Below are positions 1 to 8,439 of a stretch of 35,666 nt of DNA, piece after piece. Position 1 is the stretch's first letter. The number at the start of each line of letters is the position of its first letter. Source of the DNA: an uncultured Anaerolineales bacterium (GTDB lineage Bacteria > Chloroflexota > Anaerolineae > Anaerolineales > UBA4823). The notes under the pieces were generated by a model. It worked only from the letters and a program-made list of their open reading frames with translations. It had not been told where the DNA came from and did not search any database. A program made the translations under genes and the position numbers. Where the stretch lies: NCBI GenBank assembly GCA_903872065.1, contig CAIQJJ010000597.1, forward strand, positions 1 to 35,666. Reading direction: 5' to 3'.

Positions 1-474
1 GACTCCTACCTGTTTTCAGGGAGCATTTTGGATAACATCCGCTATGGAAAAGCGGATGCAACTGAAGCCGAGGTGCAGGCAGCCGCCAAAGCTGCTTTTG
101 CGCATGATTTTGTGTGCGAGCTTCCAGATGGCTACCAGACGCTGGTCGGCGAGCGCGGGGCGCGACTTTCGGGCGGACAACGCCAGAGAATCGCGATTGC
201 CAGAGCGTTTTTGAAAGATGCGCCGATCTTGCTGCTGGATGAGGCTACCTCTGCTCTGGACTCCGAAGCGGAGCAGATCGTCCATCAAGCGCTGGAGGGG
301 CTGATGCAAGGGCGCACTACGCTGGTCATCGCTCACCGCTTCTCAACGATTTTGAATGCTGACAAAATCTGCGTCCTGGAGGGCGGAAGGGTGGTGGAGC
401 AAGGCCGCCACCTTGATTTGCTGCGCCAGCAAGGGGTGTATGCTAGCCTTTACGAGATGCAGCAGGCATCCTGA
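1..474 (+). CDS. ABC exporter ATP-binding subunit, C-terminal part (cut by window edge)
   Basis: This is the C-terminal 157 residues of an ABC nucleotide-binding domain. The frame is open from base 1, so the start lies outside the window. Visible motifs in order are [10 protein letters not shown] just after the Q-loop, the signature [14 protein letters not shown], Walker [13 protein letters not shown] with its catalytic Glu, the D-loop, and the switch-region IAHR histidine. The run LFSGSI..NI and the tail ending in LYEMQQAS are typical of MsbA/LmrA-type exporters, where a six-helix membrane domain precedes the ATPase on the same chain. That membrane half is not visible here. The substrate cannot be told. 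The gene ends before a tandem repeat and faces the hybrid kinase gene tail to tail. Confidence 0.93.
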   Translation, partial: DSYLFSGSILDNIRYGKADATEAEVQAAAKAAFAHDFVCELPDGYQTLVGERGARLSGGQRQRIAIARAFLKDAPILLLDEATSALDSEAEQIVHQALEGLMQGRTTLVIAHRFSTILNADKICVLEGGRVVEQGRHLDLLRQQGVYASLYEMQQAS

Positions 475-489
475 GATGCAACAAGCCAC

Positions 490-748
490 GCTTCGACAGG
501 CTCACGCTTCGACAGGCTCACGCTTCGACAAGCTCAGCGCGCCTATGCGGGAGGCATTCGAGGCATCCTGAGCCCTGTCGAAGGATTGCCGGAGGATGGC
601 GCTTCGACAACCTCACGCTTCGACAGGCTCACGCTTCGACAAGCTCAGCGCGCCTATGCGGGAGGCATTCGAGGCATCCTGAGCTTGTCGAAGGATTGCC
701 GGAGGATGGCGCTTCGACAGGCTCACGCTTCGACAGGCTCAGCGCGCC
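490..748. repeat. Tandem ~110-bp repeat with nested CTTCGACAGGCTCA units and an inverted repeat
   Basis: Two near-identical copies (490-600 and 601-710) and a partial third (711-748) fill the spacer between two convergent genes. Each copy starts with two or three 16-bp units of the form GCTTCGACAGGCTCAC. It continues with a GCGCGCCTATGCGGGAGG-type core and ends with a reverse-complement arm. In copy 2 the arms at 634-648 and 679-693 are perfectly complementary over 15 bp. In copy 1 the second arm (568-583) carries a one-base insertion. The fold would be a long hairpin, readable from both strands, so a shared terminator is possible. I recall CTTCGACAAGCTCAG-type repeats as dispersed elements in many environmental genomes. 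No gene is visible here. Confidence 0.85.
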
Positions 749-765
749 TGGGATGATGATAGGCA

Positions 766-3700
766 TTAACCATGTGGCGCCATGGCGGCGATTTTCGCAA
801 GAAACTCACTTAATTCAAAAGGTTTGGTCAGATATGTCAGGTGGTTTTCGTCGAGAAAACGTCGCGTGGACAGACTGACTGTATCCCCGGTAGCAAAGAT
901 CACCCGCGCGGCGGCATCCGGGCTCTGCTGCTGCAAGCTGGCGTAAAATTCTTCGCCATTGACATCCGGCATCCGAATATCTGACATGATCAGATGGTAA
1001 CGCTGCTTCTGGCATAATGCCAAGCCATCCCGTCCATTTGACGCTGTATCCACCTGATAGCCGCGCCGGCGCAGGGCGCGGCTCAAAACGTCGAGCATAT
1101 TCACTTCATCATCAATAATTAAGATGCGAGTATCTGTATGCAAAGCCTGATCAGACAATCCATTTTCAGATTTTAGAGAAGCTGCACTCTCTGCAGCCGG
1201 ATGAAGTTCACTTTGAAGAGGCTGAAAGCCTGACTTCGTCTTTTGGCTCAGCAGTGGGTTTTCCCTGGCAGCTAGAATGGGTAATTCAATGATAAATCTA
1301 GCTCCCTCTCCCGGCGGACTTTCAGCCCAAATATGCCCATCATGCTCACTGATAATGCCGTGACAGATAGACAGTCCCAAACCGGTGCCTTTTTCGCCTT
1401 TCGTGGTAAAAAATGGATCGAAAACCTGCGTAATATACTCTGATGGAATTCCAGGCCCGCTGTCCTGAAAAACAATCCGAATTACCTGCTGCGTACTTTT
1501 CGATCGGCCTAAAAAAATGGATGGCCCAGTTTCAGAGGTGACGTTCAAGTAGCCACGGCTGCGAGCTTTACCAAATCTCGCGCCGAGCGAGGTTTTCTCA
1601 ACACCAGCAGACGGAGCAGCATCATTTTCAGCCATCACCTGCCAGGCGTTCGTGATCAGGTTGATAAACACTTGTTGCAACTGCCCCATATCAGCCAACG
1701 TGACCGGCAAATCAGGCGCCAGTTCCAACGTGAATTGAATATTGTGGCTGTGCAGTTCATAAGCCAAAAGTTCGATGCTGTTTTTCAAGATCTGATTGAT
1801 CTGCACTGGCTTGCGCTCAGGAGGGCGCTGGCGCGCAAAGTTGAGCAGCCCTCGCACAATTTCAGCCGCCCGCTGCGCTTCGGAAACGATCTTGTTTAAC
1901 TCATAGGCTGTATCGCTTTGCACTTCACGCGACTGCGCCATTTGGGCGTAGAGGATGACGGAGGTTAGTGGATTATTCAATTCATGCGCGACGCCGGCAA
2001 TCAGGCTGCCAATGGCCGCCAGTTTCTCGGTTTGAATCAAGCGGTTTTGCGCTGTTTGAAGGATCTTGAATTGCTCTTCCAGGTTTTCGTGCAATCTCTG
2101 GCGGTGGATGGCGCTGGCAGCCATATTGCTGATCGACTCCAGCAAGCGCACATCGTCATCCAAAATGGGCGACTTGCGCCCGATCATGATCGAGCCAATC
2201 TTATATTCTTGCACTACCAACGGTACCGCCGCGATGCCGATCAAAGGCTTGAACAGATCTGGAATAAGTGTGTAGGGATCGTTCGGGGCATCGTTGTTAA
2301 CATAAGTCCTGCCAGAAGCAATCACGCGACTGTTAATGCCCTGGCCAGGGGGAAAACGCCAGTTTGTGCATTCAACCCACCTCCCAAAGCCGCACACCAC
2401 GTAGGCGCTTCCATCCGAAGGGTCCAGGGCGATGAGCATCGCGCCTTCCGCTTTTAACAAACGTGAAACCTGCTGTAAAATGGCTGGCAGCAAAGTGGCG
2501 CTATTTGGAGCCATGCGCATCGCAGACGAGACACTTTCCAGCACCTCCATTTCGAAGGCATATTTGCGCGTCTCTTCGAGAAGTTTTGTCCTGGCGATTG
2601 CCAGTGAAACCAATTGAGCGGCCTGGGTGCAAGCCGCGATTTCTTCCAAGGTGAACTCGTGTAGATGGTTAAAACCGATCAGCACCGCGCCCAATTTAAT
2701 ATTCGTAGCTATCAATGGGAGAGCCAATAAAGCACGCGCCGGATAAGAAGCAGCAACTTGCCCACCGACATACAGAGTATCGGCAATATCACTGATCACA
2801 ACTGGAGATTGAGTCTCTAATACCGCAGCCGGCAAAGTCAGCGCCGAGGCATCTTCAGGAATGAGCCTATCCGCATTCTGCAACACCCCTGAGACAACCG
2901 CCGGCAGAAAACGCGATTGGCACTCTTCCCACAACGTGATGGCGCAGCCATTAGCATGAATCAATTCGCCCATGCGGTCTGCCAGAGATTGCAGCAAACT
3001 GTATAAATCGGGCGATAGTAATGCAACCTGCACAATGTGGTTGAGTGTCTCAAGATAATACTGCCGCTCGCGACGCTCAATTTCCGCCTGGCGGCTGGCA
3101 GTAATATCTCTGGCAATCCCCAAAATTTGCAGCGACTCGCCCTCCGGGGAGGTTTTAAAAACTGTGTCGCGGCTGCGCAACCAAATGAACTGGCCATCTT
3201 TGCGCAGGGCGCGGTATTCAATCTCACAAACTTTGCTGCCATGCTCACTGGCGATACTCGCCAGATACTCTTTAACGCGTAAGGCATCCTCAGGATGGAG
3301 AAAATCAAAAACTGTTTTCTCTGGAGATAAATGAAATACTTCTTCTTCGCTGTATCCGAGGAGAGCCGCCACCGAGTGGTTAATATAGATGATTGAATAG
3401 GTTTGCAGATCGCAAACATAGATAATATCGGGAACCGCGCCAGTAACAGCGGAAATAAAGGCCGCGTTTTCACGCAAACGTTGTTCCGTTTCATGTTTAT
3501 AAAACGTAATTTCGATCGCGTTGCGCAGAGCAGTCTCGTCAAAAGGTTTGACCAGATAGCCAAACGCTTCTGTCAACTTGGCGCGCTGAAGAGTCTCTTC
3601 GTCTGTAGAGGCGGCCAGGTAGATAACCGGAATCTGGACATGGTCATGAATGCGCTTAACCGCCTCAATTCCATCCATTTCGCCGTTCAGGCAAATATCC

Positions 3701-3861
3701 ATAATAATTAAATCAGGGCGCAGCTCAAGCGCCATCCCAATCGCTTTCTCGCCGCTATCCGCAGGTCCAACCATTTGATAGCCAAGCCGCGAAAGCCTCT
3801 TGCTGATATTTACCGCAACCAAGATCTGATCTTCAACCAGGAGAATCTTTTTGGCACTCAT
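766..3861 (-). CDS. Hybrid sensor histidine kinase, REC-PAS-GAF-GAF-HisKA-HATPase-REC
   Basis: This 1031-residue soluble hybrid kinase has no membrane segment. Domains in order: an N-terminal receiver (about 4-120, phospho-acceptor Asp55, Lys105), PAS (about 135-255, ending ARDITASRQ), two GAF domains (about 275-425 and 440-595), HisKA with H626 in GVAHELNNPL, HATPase with NLITNAWQ, DSGPGIP and GTGLGLSI boxes, and a C-terminal receiver (last 120 residues, acceptor in MSDIRMP). In the first receiver the usual switch Thr/Ser is Ala (YLAAS). Between the N and G1 boxes there is extra sequence of about 23 residues rich in Ala, Gly, Arg and Lys. The protein probably senses a cytoplasmic ligand and takes part in a phosphorelay. 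It is the last gene of the long minus-strand run, 171 bp from its upstream neighbour. The ATG has only a weak ribosome site. Confidence 0.93.
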   Translation of the reverse strand: MSAKKILLVEDQILVAVNISKRLSRLGYQMVGPADSGEKAIGMALELRPDLIIMDICLNGEMDGIEAVKRIHDHVQIPVIYLAASTDEETLQRAKLTEAFGYLVKPFDETALRNAIEITFYKHETEQRLRENAAFISAVTGAVPDIIYVCDLQTYSIIYINHSVAALLGYSEEEVFHLSPEKTVFDFLHPEDALRVKEYLASIASEHGSKVCEIEYRALRKDGQFIWLRSRDTVFKTSPEGESLQILGIARDITASRQAEIERRERQYYLETLNHIVQVALLSPDLYSLLQSLADRMGELIHANGCAITLWEECQSRFLPAVVSGVLQNADRLIPEDASALTLPAAVLETQSPVVISDIADTLYVGGQVAASYPARALLALPLIATNIKLGAVLIGFNHLHEFTLEEIAACTQAAQLVSLAIARTKLLEETRKYAFEMEVLESVSSAMRMAPNSATLLPAILQQVSRLLKAEGAMLIALDPSDGSAYVVCGFGRWVECTNWRFPPGQGINSRVIASGRTYVNNDAPNDPYTLIPDLFKPLIGIAAVPLVVQEYKIGSIMIGRKSPILDDDVRLLESISNMAASAIHRQRLHENLEEQFKILQTAQNRLIQTEKLAAIGSLIAGVAHELNNPLTSVILYAQMAQSREVQSDTAYELNKIVSEAQRAAEIVRGLLNFARQRPPERKPVQINQILKNSIELLAYELHSHNIQFTLELAPDLPVTLADMGQLQQVFINLITNAWQVMAENDAAPSAGVEKTSLGARFGKARSRGYLNVTSETGPSIFLGRSKSTQQVIRIVFQDSGPGIPSEYITQVFDPFFTTKGEKGTGLGLSICHGIISEHDGHIWAESPPGEGARFIIELPILAARENPLLSQKTKSGFQPLQSELHPAAESAASLKSENGLSDQALHTDTRILIIDDEVNMLDVLSRALRRRGYQVDTASNGRDGLALCQKQRYHLIMSDIRMPDVNGEEFYASLQQQSPDAAARVIFATGDTVSLSTRRFLDENHLTYLTKPFELSEFLAKIAAMAPHG

Positions 3862-3891
3862 ACCCTAAGAATACTTTCATCAAGGCAGATA

Positions 3892-3923
3892 TATCATCAT
3901 AGGAAATTCCACCTATGATCATA
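3892..3923 (-). promoter_or_regulatory. Palindrome overlapping a candidate -10 box upstream of the hybrid kinase
   Basis: Arms ATCATAGG (3896-3903) and CCTATGAT (3912-3919) are perfectly complementary around an 8-nt loop. Three more pairs form outside a single mismatch. On the minus strand the upstream arm overlaps TATGAT (3918-3923), a good match to a -10 element, about 57 bp before the start codon at 3861. A clear -35 at ideal spacing is not visible. No T-run follows, so a terminator is unlikely. An operator is the simplest reading. The 171-bp spacer 3862-4032 holds nothing else I can recognise. Confidence 0.3.
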
Positions 3924-4032
3924 CCCTATTTTGACCAGTTTGTTTTCAATATCTGCCCATTTCGTCAATTATTTACCTCCCTTTTATCATTATTGCTTCT
4001 TGCCACTTTCTGCAAGATTTCCTGAATTGCTT

Positions 4033-4755
4033 CTAAAACGATGCTTTATTGGCTTGAATTTGCTTCTGAACGTCTTCCAATGCCGCTTGAATATCAATCA
4101 TTGAGGTAGAGTTCGCATAATTGGTTAAGTTAACGTCCGCAGCATTGCGCAAAACTTTCAGCACCGCTTCAATTCCTTTAGCGCTATTATAACTGTCTTT
4201 GACAATTTGCAAAACTGTAGGATCGGTGTCTTTTTTTTGCTGAAACAACTCATCCAACAGACTCAACCCGGCGTAAAGCACCATTAAATAATTATTGAGG
4301 TAATGCGACAGCGTGACAACTGTCAGCCGCACCGCTTCGGCAGTGACCAGGTTGCGGCTCAATTCTTCGCGCTCAGACGCCAGACGGCTTTCACGCAACG
4401 CGTTGTCAATCGCGCTCCTCACTTCTTCAGGGGTAAAAGGCTTCCGAAGATAATCACGCACCCCCAGGCGAAAAGCTTCTACTGCGATCTGCTCTGAACC
4501 TTCGACCGTCATAAAAATCACAGGAGATTTACAGGTCGTGTTTCGCAGCGCCGCCAACATCTCCAACCCACTCACGCGCGGCATATTCATATCGAGCAAG
4601 ATCAGATCTGGATTTTGAGCAACCGCAAGTCGCAGGCCAACTTCTCCATCCACCGCGGTCAAAACTCGATACCCCAATGGCTCCAAAATATAAGTCTTCA
4701 AGATGCGGTGCATCTCAGTGCTATCATCAACCACCAGGACTGTTTCTTGAGCCAT
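4033..4755 (-). CDS. Response regulator with kinase-like dimerisation (DHp) tail, no ATPase domain
   Basis: The protein has 240 residues. Residues 3-122 are a canonical receiver: D10/D11, acceptor D55 in LLDMNMP, T83, K105. The tail (about 130-235) is helical and contains TLSHYLNNYLMV around H151, which resembles the H-box of histidine-kinase dimerisation domains. No ATP-binding boxes follow. It may act as a phosphotransfer or dimerising relay rather than a transcription factor, as no DNA-binding domain is present. The ATG at 4755 is chosen because GGAG lies 9 bases upstream. An in-frame TTG at 4776 is less likely. The start overlaps the end of the glutamine amidotransferase gene by 29 bp, suggesting translational coupling. 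Confidence 0.85.
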   Translation of the reverse strand: MAQETVLVVDDSTEMHRILKTYILEPLGYRVLTAVDGEVGLRLAVAQNPDLILLDMNMPRVSGLEMLAALRNTTCKSPVIFMTVEGSEQIAVEAFRLGVRDYLRKPFTPEEVRSAIDNALRESRLASEREELSRNLVTAEAVRLTVVTLSHYLNNYLMVLYAGLSLLDELFQQKKDTDPTVLQIVKDSYNSAKGIEAVLKVLRNAADVNLTNYANSTSMIDIQAALEDVQKQIQANKASF

Positions 4756-5539
4756 TGGGAGAATCTCCATCATCAAACGTTAAGGATAATGCGTAAGGAG
4801 GCTGTGTCCGTTCCCGACTGATCGCGCGCGCATCAAAAAGCATTAACTGATCATGGGCAAGGGTTTCGGTAATGAGCGAAAAACCAAAAGCTTTGCGTAA
4901 GAAGATGTAACGCGAGGAAAAGATGAGCGCATTCCACGGTTCGTGAAAATGGATGCACAGCGGGTTGTTGTGTTTGAGAACCAACAAACCATAAGGCGAC
5001 CGCTGATCATAAGCAATAAATGTAAATTGACCTTGCAGTAAGGTGATCTGATGGCTAATTTGAGCCAGGTATACATCAGGCGGCGGCTGCGGCGAAAAGG
5101 CAGCCAACATCTGGAAAATAATCTCACTATCCACCTCTGCCTGGCGGTGATAACCCAATTGATCAAAGAGTTGATTGTCGTTTTTGATATGACCGTTATG
5201 GACGCCAAAGACCGGCCCGGTGTGAATCGGATGGTTATTTTGCTCGTTGGTGGGATCGCCCTTGGTGGGCAAACGAGTATGCCCAAGGATGAGGGTTGTT
5301 TGATCGTTAACTTGATCTAAGAAGCTCAAGTAACGGGGGGTTTCAACAAATTGCGAGGCTGGCAGAGGCGCTTTGTACAGGTCTGTACTCCCATCGCAAT
5401 GCATCACTGCCAGCCCGGTTGCCGCCCGCCCGCGCTCTTCGTTAAAAAGTAAATTGCGGGTGAAGATTTCGCGAATCGCCTGCCATTCCGCCGCGGTCCG
5501 AGATTGAGGATTAAGCAAAATGGCTGCGATACCGCACAT
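4727..5539 (-). CDS. Stand-alone class II glutamine amidotransferase (Ntn hydrolase)
   Basis: The 270-residue protein begins MCGI. Cys2 becomes the N-terminal nucleophile once Met is removed, which also fixes the start. Other family features are GHTRLPTKG (substrate-binding Arg), VHNGHIKN (oxyanion Asn-Gly) and VDSEIIF. In GlmS, PurF and GltB this domain hydrolyses glutamine and passes ammonia to a fused synthase domain. Here there is no second domain, so the ammonia acceptor or partner must be separate, or the enzyme may cleave another gamma-glutamyl amide. The amidoligase gene lies two genes upstream in the same run, with only the carbonic anhydrase between. Pairing of class II amidotransferases with this amidoligase class has been described by comparative genomics. 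The gap to the carbonic anhydrase gene is 15 bp. Confidence 0.9.
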   Translation of the reverse strand: MCGIAAILLNPQSRTAAEWQAIREIFTRNLLFNEERGRAATGLAVMHCDGSTDLYKAPLPASQFVETPRYLSFLDQVNDQTTLILGHTRLPTKGDPTNEQNNHPIHTGPVFGVHNGHIKNDNQLFDQLGYHRQAEVDSEIIFQMLAAFSPQPPPDVYLAQISHQITLLQGQFTFIAYDQRSPYGLLVLKHNNPLCIHFHEPWNALIFSSRYIFLRKAFGFSLITETLAHDQLMLFDARAISRERTQPPYALSLTFDDGDSPNGSRNSPGG

Positions 5540-5554
5540 CAGGCTATCCGCTGC

Positions 5555-6145
5555 CTATTTCAAAAACTCGACTTTGCCGGTGTCGATTTGGTAGATGGCG
5601 CCGACCACATTCATCTTGCCATGCTTCACCATCTCGGCCAAGATCGGCTCGCAGGTGCGAATTTTCTCGACGCTCATGCGCACATTGGCAAGTGTAGCAT
5701 TCAACACGGCATCACCCGCCTCGCCCTTGACCGCATCCGCCGCCGGCTTAATCGTGGTGACAATGCTGCCAATATGCCCCGGAACCTCGCCGCCCTGCAC
5801 CGTGGCAGTGACTGCGCCGCACTTGGTATGACCCAGGACCAGGACAAGAGGCACGCCCAGGTGTTCCGCGGCATACTCCATGCTGCCCAAGACCACGTCG
5901 TCAAGGATATTGCCGGCGTTGCGGATAATGAAGAGATCGCCAATCCCCTGGTCAAAGAAGACTTCAGGAGGGACGCGTGAATCGGAGCAGCTCAAGATCG
6001 TGACAAAGGGATGCTGACCGGTAAACACTTCTTGCCGCCGCGCAGAATTTTGGTGCGGGTGTTCGGACTTGCCGCCCGTGTAACGCTGGTTGCCATCCAC
6101 CAACATTTGCAGGGCCTGTTCGGGGGTAACTGAAGAGGTATGCAT
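5555..6145 (-). CDS. Beta-class carbonic anhydrase
   Basis: The 196-residue protein interconverts CO2 and bicarbonate in the cytoplasm. Zinc ligands typical of the beta class are visible: C53 in SCSDSR, H106 and C109 in GHTKCGAV. The catalytic dyad D55/R57 is present. The length suits a bacterial beta enzyme without extra domains. AAGGAG lies 8 bases before the ATG. It sits between the amidoligase gene (34-bp gap) and the glutamine amidotransferase gene (15-bp gap), so it is probably co-transcribed with both. Whether bicarbonate is used by the neighbouring chemistry, for example by carboxyphosphate formation, is open. It may be a housekeeping passenger. Confidence 0.95.
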   Translation of the reverse strand: MHTSSVTPEQALQMLVDGNQRYTGGKSEHPHQNSARRQEVFTGQHPFVTILSCSDSRVPPEVFFDQGIGDLFIIRNAGNILDDVVLGSMEYAAEHLGVPLVLVLGHTKCGAVTATVQGGEVPGHIGSIVTTIKPAADAVKGEAGDAVLNATLANVRMSVEKIRTCEPILAEMVKHGKMNVVGAIYQIDTGKVEFLK

Positions 6146-6178
6146 AAAAGAATCTCCTTATCGAAAAAAAATGGTTGA

Positions 6179-7471
6179 TTAACTGGTAAACACGATGCTC
6201 CCGTGCCGTTCATCCCAGCGGACGCCGCGCAACGCATCAATGCGCTGCAGACGACGCTCTAAATCTTGAGGGGTAAGGAAAAGTTCCTGCGCTGCGCGCC
6301 ATTTCCAGGCTTCCAACGATGTCTTTCCACTCCATTCACCCAGTTCGATACGCTGCATCAATTTGCGATCTGTGTCATCCAGACCCTGGGGGTCTGCGGA
6401 GGCGCGTTCTGACAATAAGGCATCAATTTGCGCCCACTCGTAACCCGAAATGCGCAGCAAAGAGACCGGCCGCTCAGCCAACGCCAACAATACATCCAGC
6501 GCGGAACTGGCGGAAAGACCCTCGAAAACCGGGCAAAGCAGATCGAGCATCTCGTAACAACCCTGGCGCAGTTCTTCGATCACGTTATCATCTACGGCGC
6601 GGGTATCGCTGGTTGCCAGATTGCCATCATTGTTGCTTAAAATATCTAACAAGTATTTCTTGCGCTGCCAGGTTTGGATGCGACCCACATGGACAACGCC
6701 ATACTGACTGAGATCAACGGATTTCAACAATAAGGCCAAAAAGAGAATTGTTTTGGCCGTAACCGAGATTGCAGATAGATCTGCATCGGGGAAGCGAAAT
6801 TCAATATGAAAGGGGAGAACAGCGCCGCTTTCAGCAAAGCGAACGTGTTCCAGGTTGACGAAGTTTTGGTGCTCAGGCACCTTCAGGCTCTCTTTGAGCG
6901 CCTGGTAAATCTTGGACATGTGAACGACGCCTGAAGAATGATTGACAAACTCCAGGTGACTGTTATGCTGACGGCGACGGCACAAGCCGTCGCGGGATTC
7001 GCCGCCGCTGGTCAGGAACTTGAGTTCAGGGCCATAACGTCGCGTGAGATTCCACAAATTTGCAAGGATGATCTCTGGCACCGGCTCCGCCAGAGTGGGG
7101 GTCAATAGATGAAAATGCAGTCCACAGGTCGGGCGCGCCCGCCCCCCCAACGCCAACAACGAATTCATAATGCTCGTATATTGGCGTTGGAGAGAGCGAA
7201 AGTGCGGCTGCCGGCCAATGATGCGAATCTCGATGCCACAATGTTCAGGTTTAATATCCAACACCCCATTCGCGCCCAGACGATCTAAGGTCTCTGAGGG
7301 AGCGAGGGCATCCCGCGACTGAATTTCAAAGTCGGGTCGCGAGATCCCCTTTGGTGTGGCTACTTCCAATTCAGCGCCGATTTTGACCACCCGATAAAGC
7401 AAGTCTTTCCAATAGCTTGCTTCACCAGGGTCCAAAGTATCCTTGCGGCGAAATAGAATTGGGTCTTTCAT
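6179..7471 (-). CDS. Putative amidoligase (Amidoligase_2, glutamine-synthetase fold)
   Basis: The protein has 430 residues. Family features visible are GAELE (32-36) near the start, followed by IEIR (80-83), the CGLHFHL motif (116-122) with two histidines, and IEFRFPD near 220-230. These match the pattern of the glutamine-synthetase/gamma-glutamylcysteine-synthetase-like superfamily, where paired Glu, His and Arg residues bind Mg-ATP. Members are predicted to join a carboxylate to an amine using ATP, giving peptide tags or small amide metabolites. The substrate is unknown. The C-terminal 150 residues are helical and less conserved. The gene lies 29 bp after the cysteine-pattern protein and 33 bp before the carbonic anhydrase. 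No strong ribosome site is seen at the ATG, so coupling to the upstream gene is possible. Confidence 0.78.
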   Translation of the reverse strand: MKDPILFRRKDTLDPGEASYWKDLLYRVVKIGAELEVATPKGISRPDFEIQSRDALAPSETLDRLGANGVLDIKPEHCGIEIRIIGRQPHFRSLQRQYTSIMNSLLALGGRARPTCGLHFHLLTPTLAEPVPEIILANLWNLTRRYGPELKFLTSGGESRDGLCRRRQHNSHLEFVNHSSGVVHMSKIYQALKESLKVPEHQNFVNLEHVRFAESGAVLPFHIEFRFPDADLSAISVTAKTILFLALLLKSVDLSQYGVVHVGRIQTWQRKKYLLDILSNNDGNLATSDTRAVDDNVIEELRQGCYEMLDLLCPVFEGLSASSALDVLLALAERPVSLLRISGYEWAQIDALLSERASADPQGLDDTDRKLMQRIELGEWSGKTSLEAWKWRAAQELFLTPQDLERRLQRIDALRGVRWDERHGSIVFTS

Positions 7472-7500
7472 AGTTGGTCAGCAGATCAGATAACGAACCA

Positions 7501-7974
7501 CTAGGTCAGATGGAAATCAATATCGCAGGTGCGTTTTTCGTCATCATGCGTTATGCCTACCAGATGCGCTTTCTTGCCCAGGCGCTTGTGCAGCGCGGCT
7601 TCCGCGATCATCATCGGCACGCAGGTGTAAGCGGGGATGCCCTCTTTGCGCAGTTCTTGTGTGGAATGCCAGAACATGCAGCCCTCGACAAAGACATCCA
7701 CCTCATGATCTTGCACCTTCAAGCTGGCGTTGCGGCACATGCCATACTCGTCAATCAGAAGGCGCTCAAGCTCAGTGAGGATGGCTTGCGGATCCTCGCC
7801 ATGAATTTCGAGGCCCATCTCGTGTTCCATTTCTTCAATGATGTCCTCGCCGATCTCGTCCACGGTCGCCAGGGCCGATTCGCCAAACAGATCGTACATG
7901 CCTTTTGCAAAGCCAAACAAAATGTCATTACAGAGCTTCAACTGTCGAGCTTTTTTCTGTTCCTCAGTAGCCAT
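7501..7974 (-). CDS. Conserved protein with V4R-like cysteine pattern, function unknown
   Basis: I do not recognise this 157-residue protein with confidence. The N-terminal half (1-75) is acidic and helical. The C-terminal half has spaced cysteines C80, C99 (VEGCMFW), C118 (YTCVPMM) and C150 (TCDIDF). That layout, ending in C-x-x-x-F, resembles V4R small-molecule or metal-binding domains, though the match is loose. It could be a ligand-sensing or metal-binding partner. AAAGGAG lies 4 bases upstream of the ATG. It stands between a roadblock gene and the amidoligase gene, linking the two halves of the cluster. The start and reading frame are secure, the function is not. Confidence 0.7.
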   Translation of the reverse strand: MATEEQKKARQLKLCNDILFGFAKGMYDLFGESALATVDEIGEDIIEEMEHEMGLEIHGEDPQAILTELERLLIDEYGMCRNASLKVQDHEVDVFVEGCMFWHSTQELRKEGIPAYTCVPMMIAEAALHKRLGKKAHLVGITHDDEKRTCDIDFHLT

Positions 7975-8023
7975 ATCATGTCTCCTTTATAAAGAATAAT
8001 TTTTGATAAGGGTTATGTCTTTT

Positions 8024-8395
8024 TTAATGAGGAATGGCATTCCAAAGCTGGTCTGCATATTCGTTCATTACCATACGCACACTGCCCAGGGTGGCGTCCT
8101 TCGGCACCGCTATCACCCAGAAGTAGGAGCCATTGCCCAGATAGCGAGCCAAAACAATCATATCAGCCGTCGTTGCCATGTTCTCTTGCACACTGCCCAA
8201 AGCCAACTTATCACTGACCTTCGAAGAAAGCTTCATCACCATGGCAAAACGAGCGGACGCGGCGCTGCCATCATAACCTGGGTTGGCAGATGTACCGGCG
8301 ATGGAAATACCATCCGATCCAACAATATCTGTGGCGACGAAATCGCCGCCCAGTTCTGTCCGGATCTCTTGTAACAATTGGTCTATTTTAGCCAT
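8024..8395 (-). CDS. Roadblock/LC7-domain protein (single domain)
   Basis: This 123-residue protein is a single roadblock/LC7 domain. It shows the N-terminal helix LLQEIRTELGG, then the strand VATDIVGSDGISIAG, a central helix, and ENMATTADMIVLARYLGNGSYFWVIAV, with a C-terminal helix. Bacterial roadblock proteins such as MglB dimerise and act as GTPase-activating or exchange partners of MglA-type GTPases. It resembles the roadblock half of the next upstream gene, suggesting an internal duplication. GAGGTG precedes the ATG by 4 bases. It is one of four roadblock proteins in 8024-11666. Confidence 0.9.
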   Translation of the reverse strand: MAKIDQLLQEIRTELGGDFVATDIVGSDGISIAGTSANPGYDGSAASARFAMVMKLSSKVSDKLALGSVQENMATTADMIVLARYLGNGSYFWVIAVPKDATLGSVRMVMNEYADQLWNAIPH

Positions 8396-8439
8396 ACTTC
8401 ACCTCATTCATTTTTAGGGTAGGGTGACAATTACCAACC

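Noticed and set aside
490-748. CRISPR array or insertion-sequence end
   Set aside because: The repeats are nested and contiguous with no spacers. No transposase or target-site duplication is visible.
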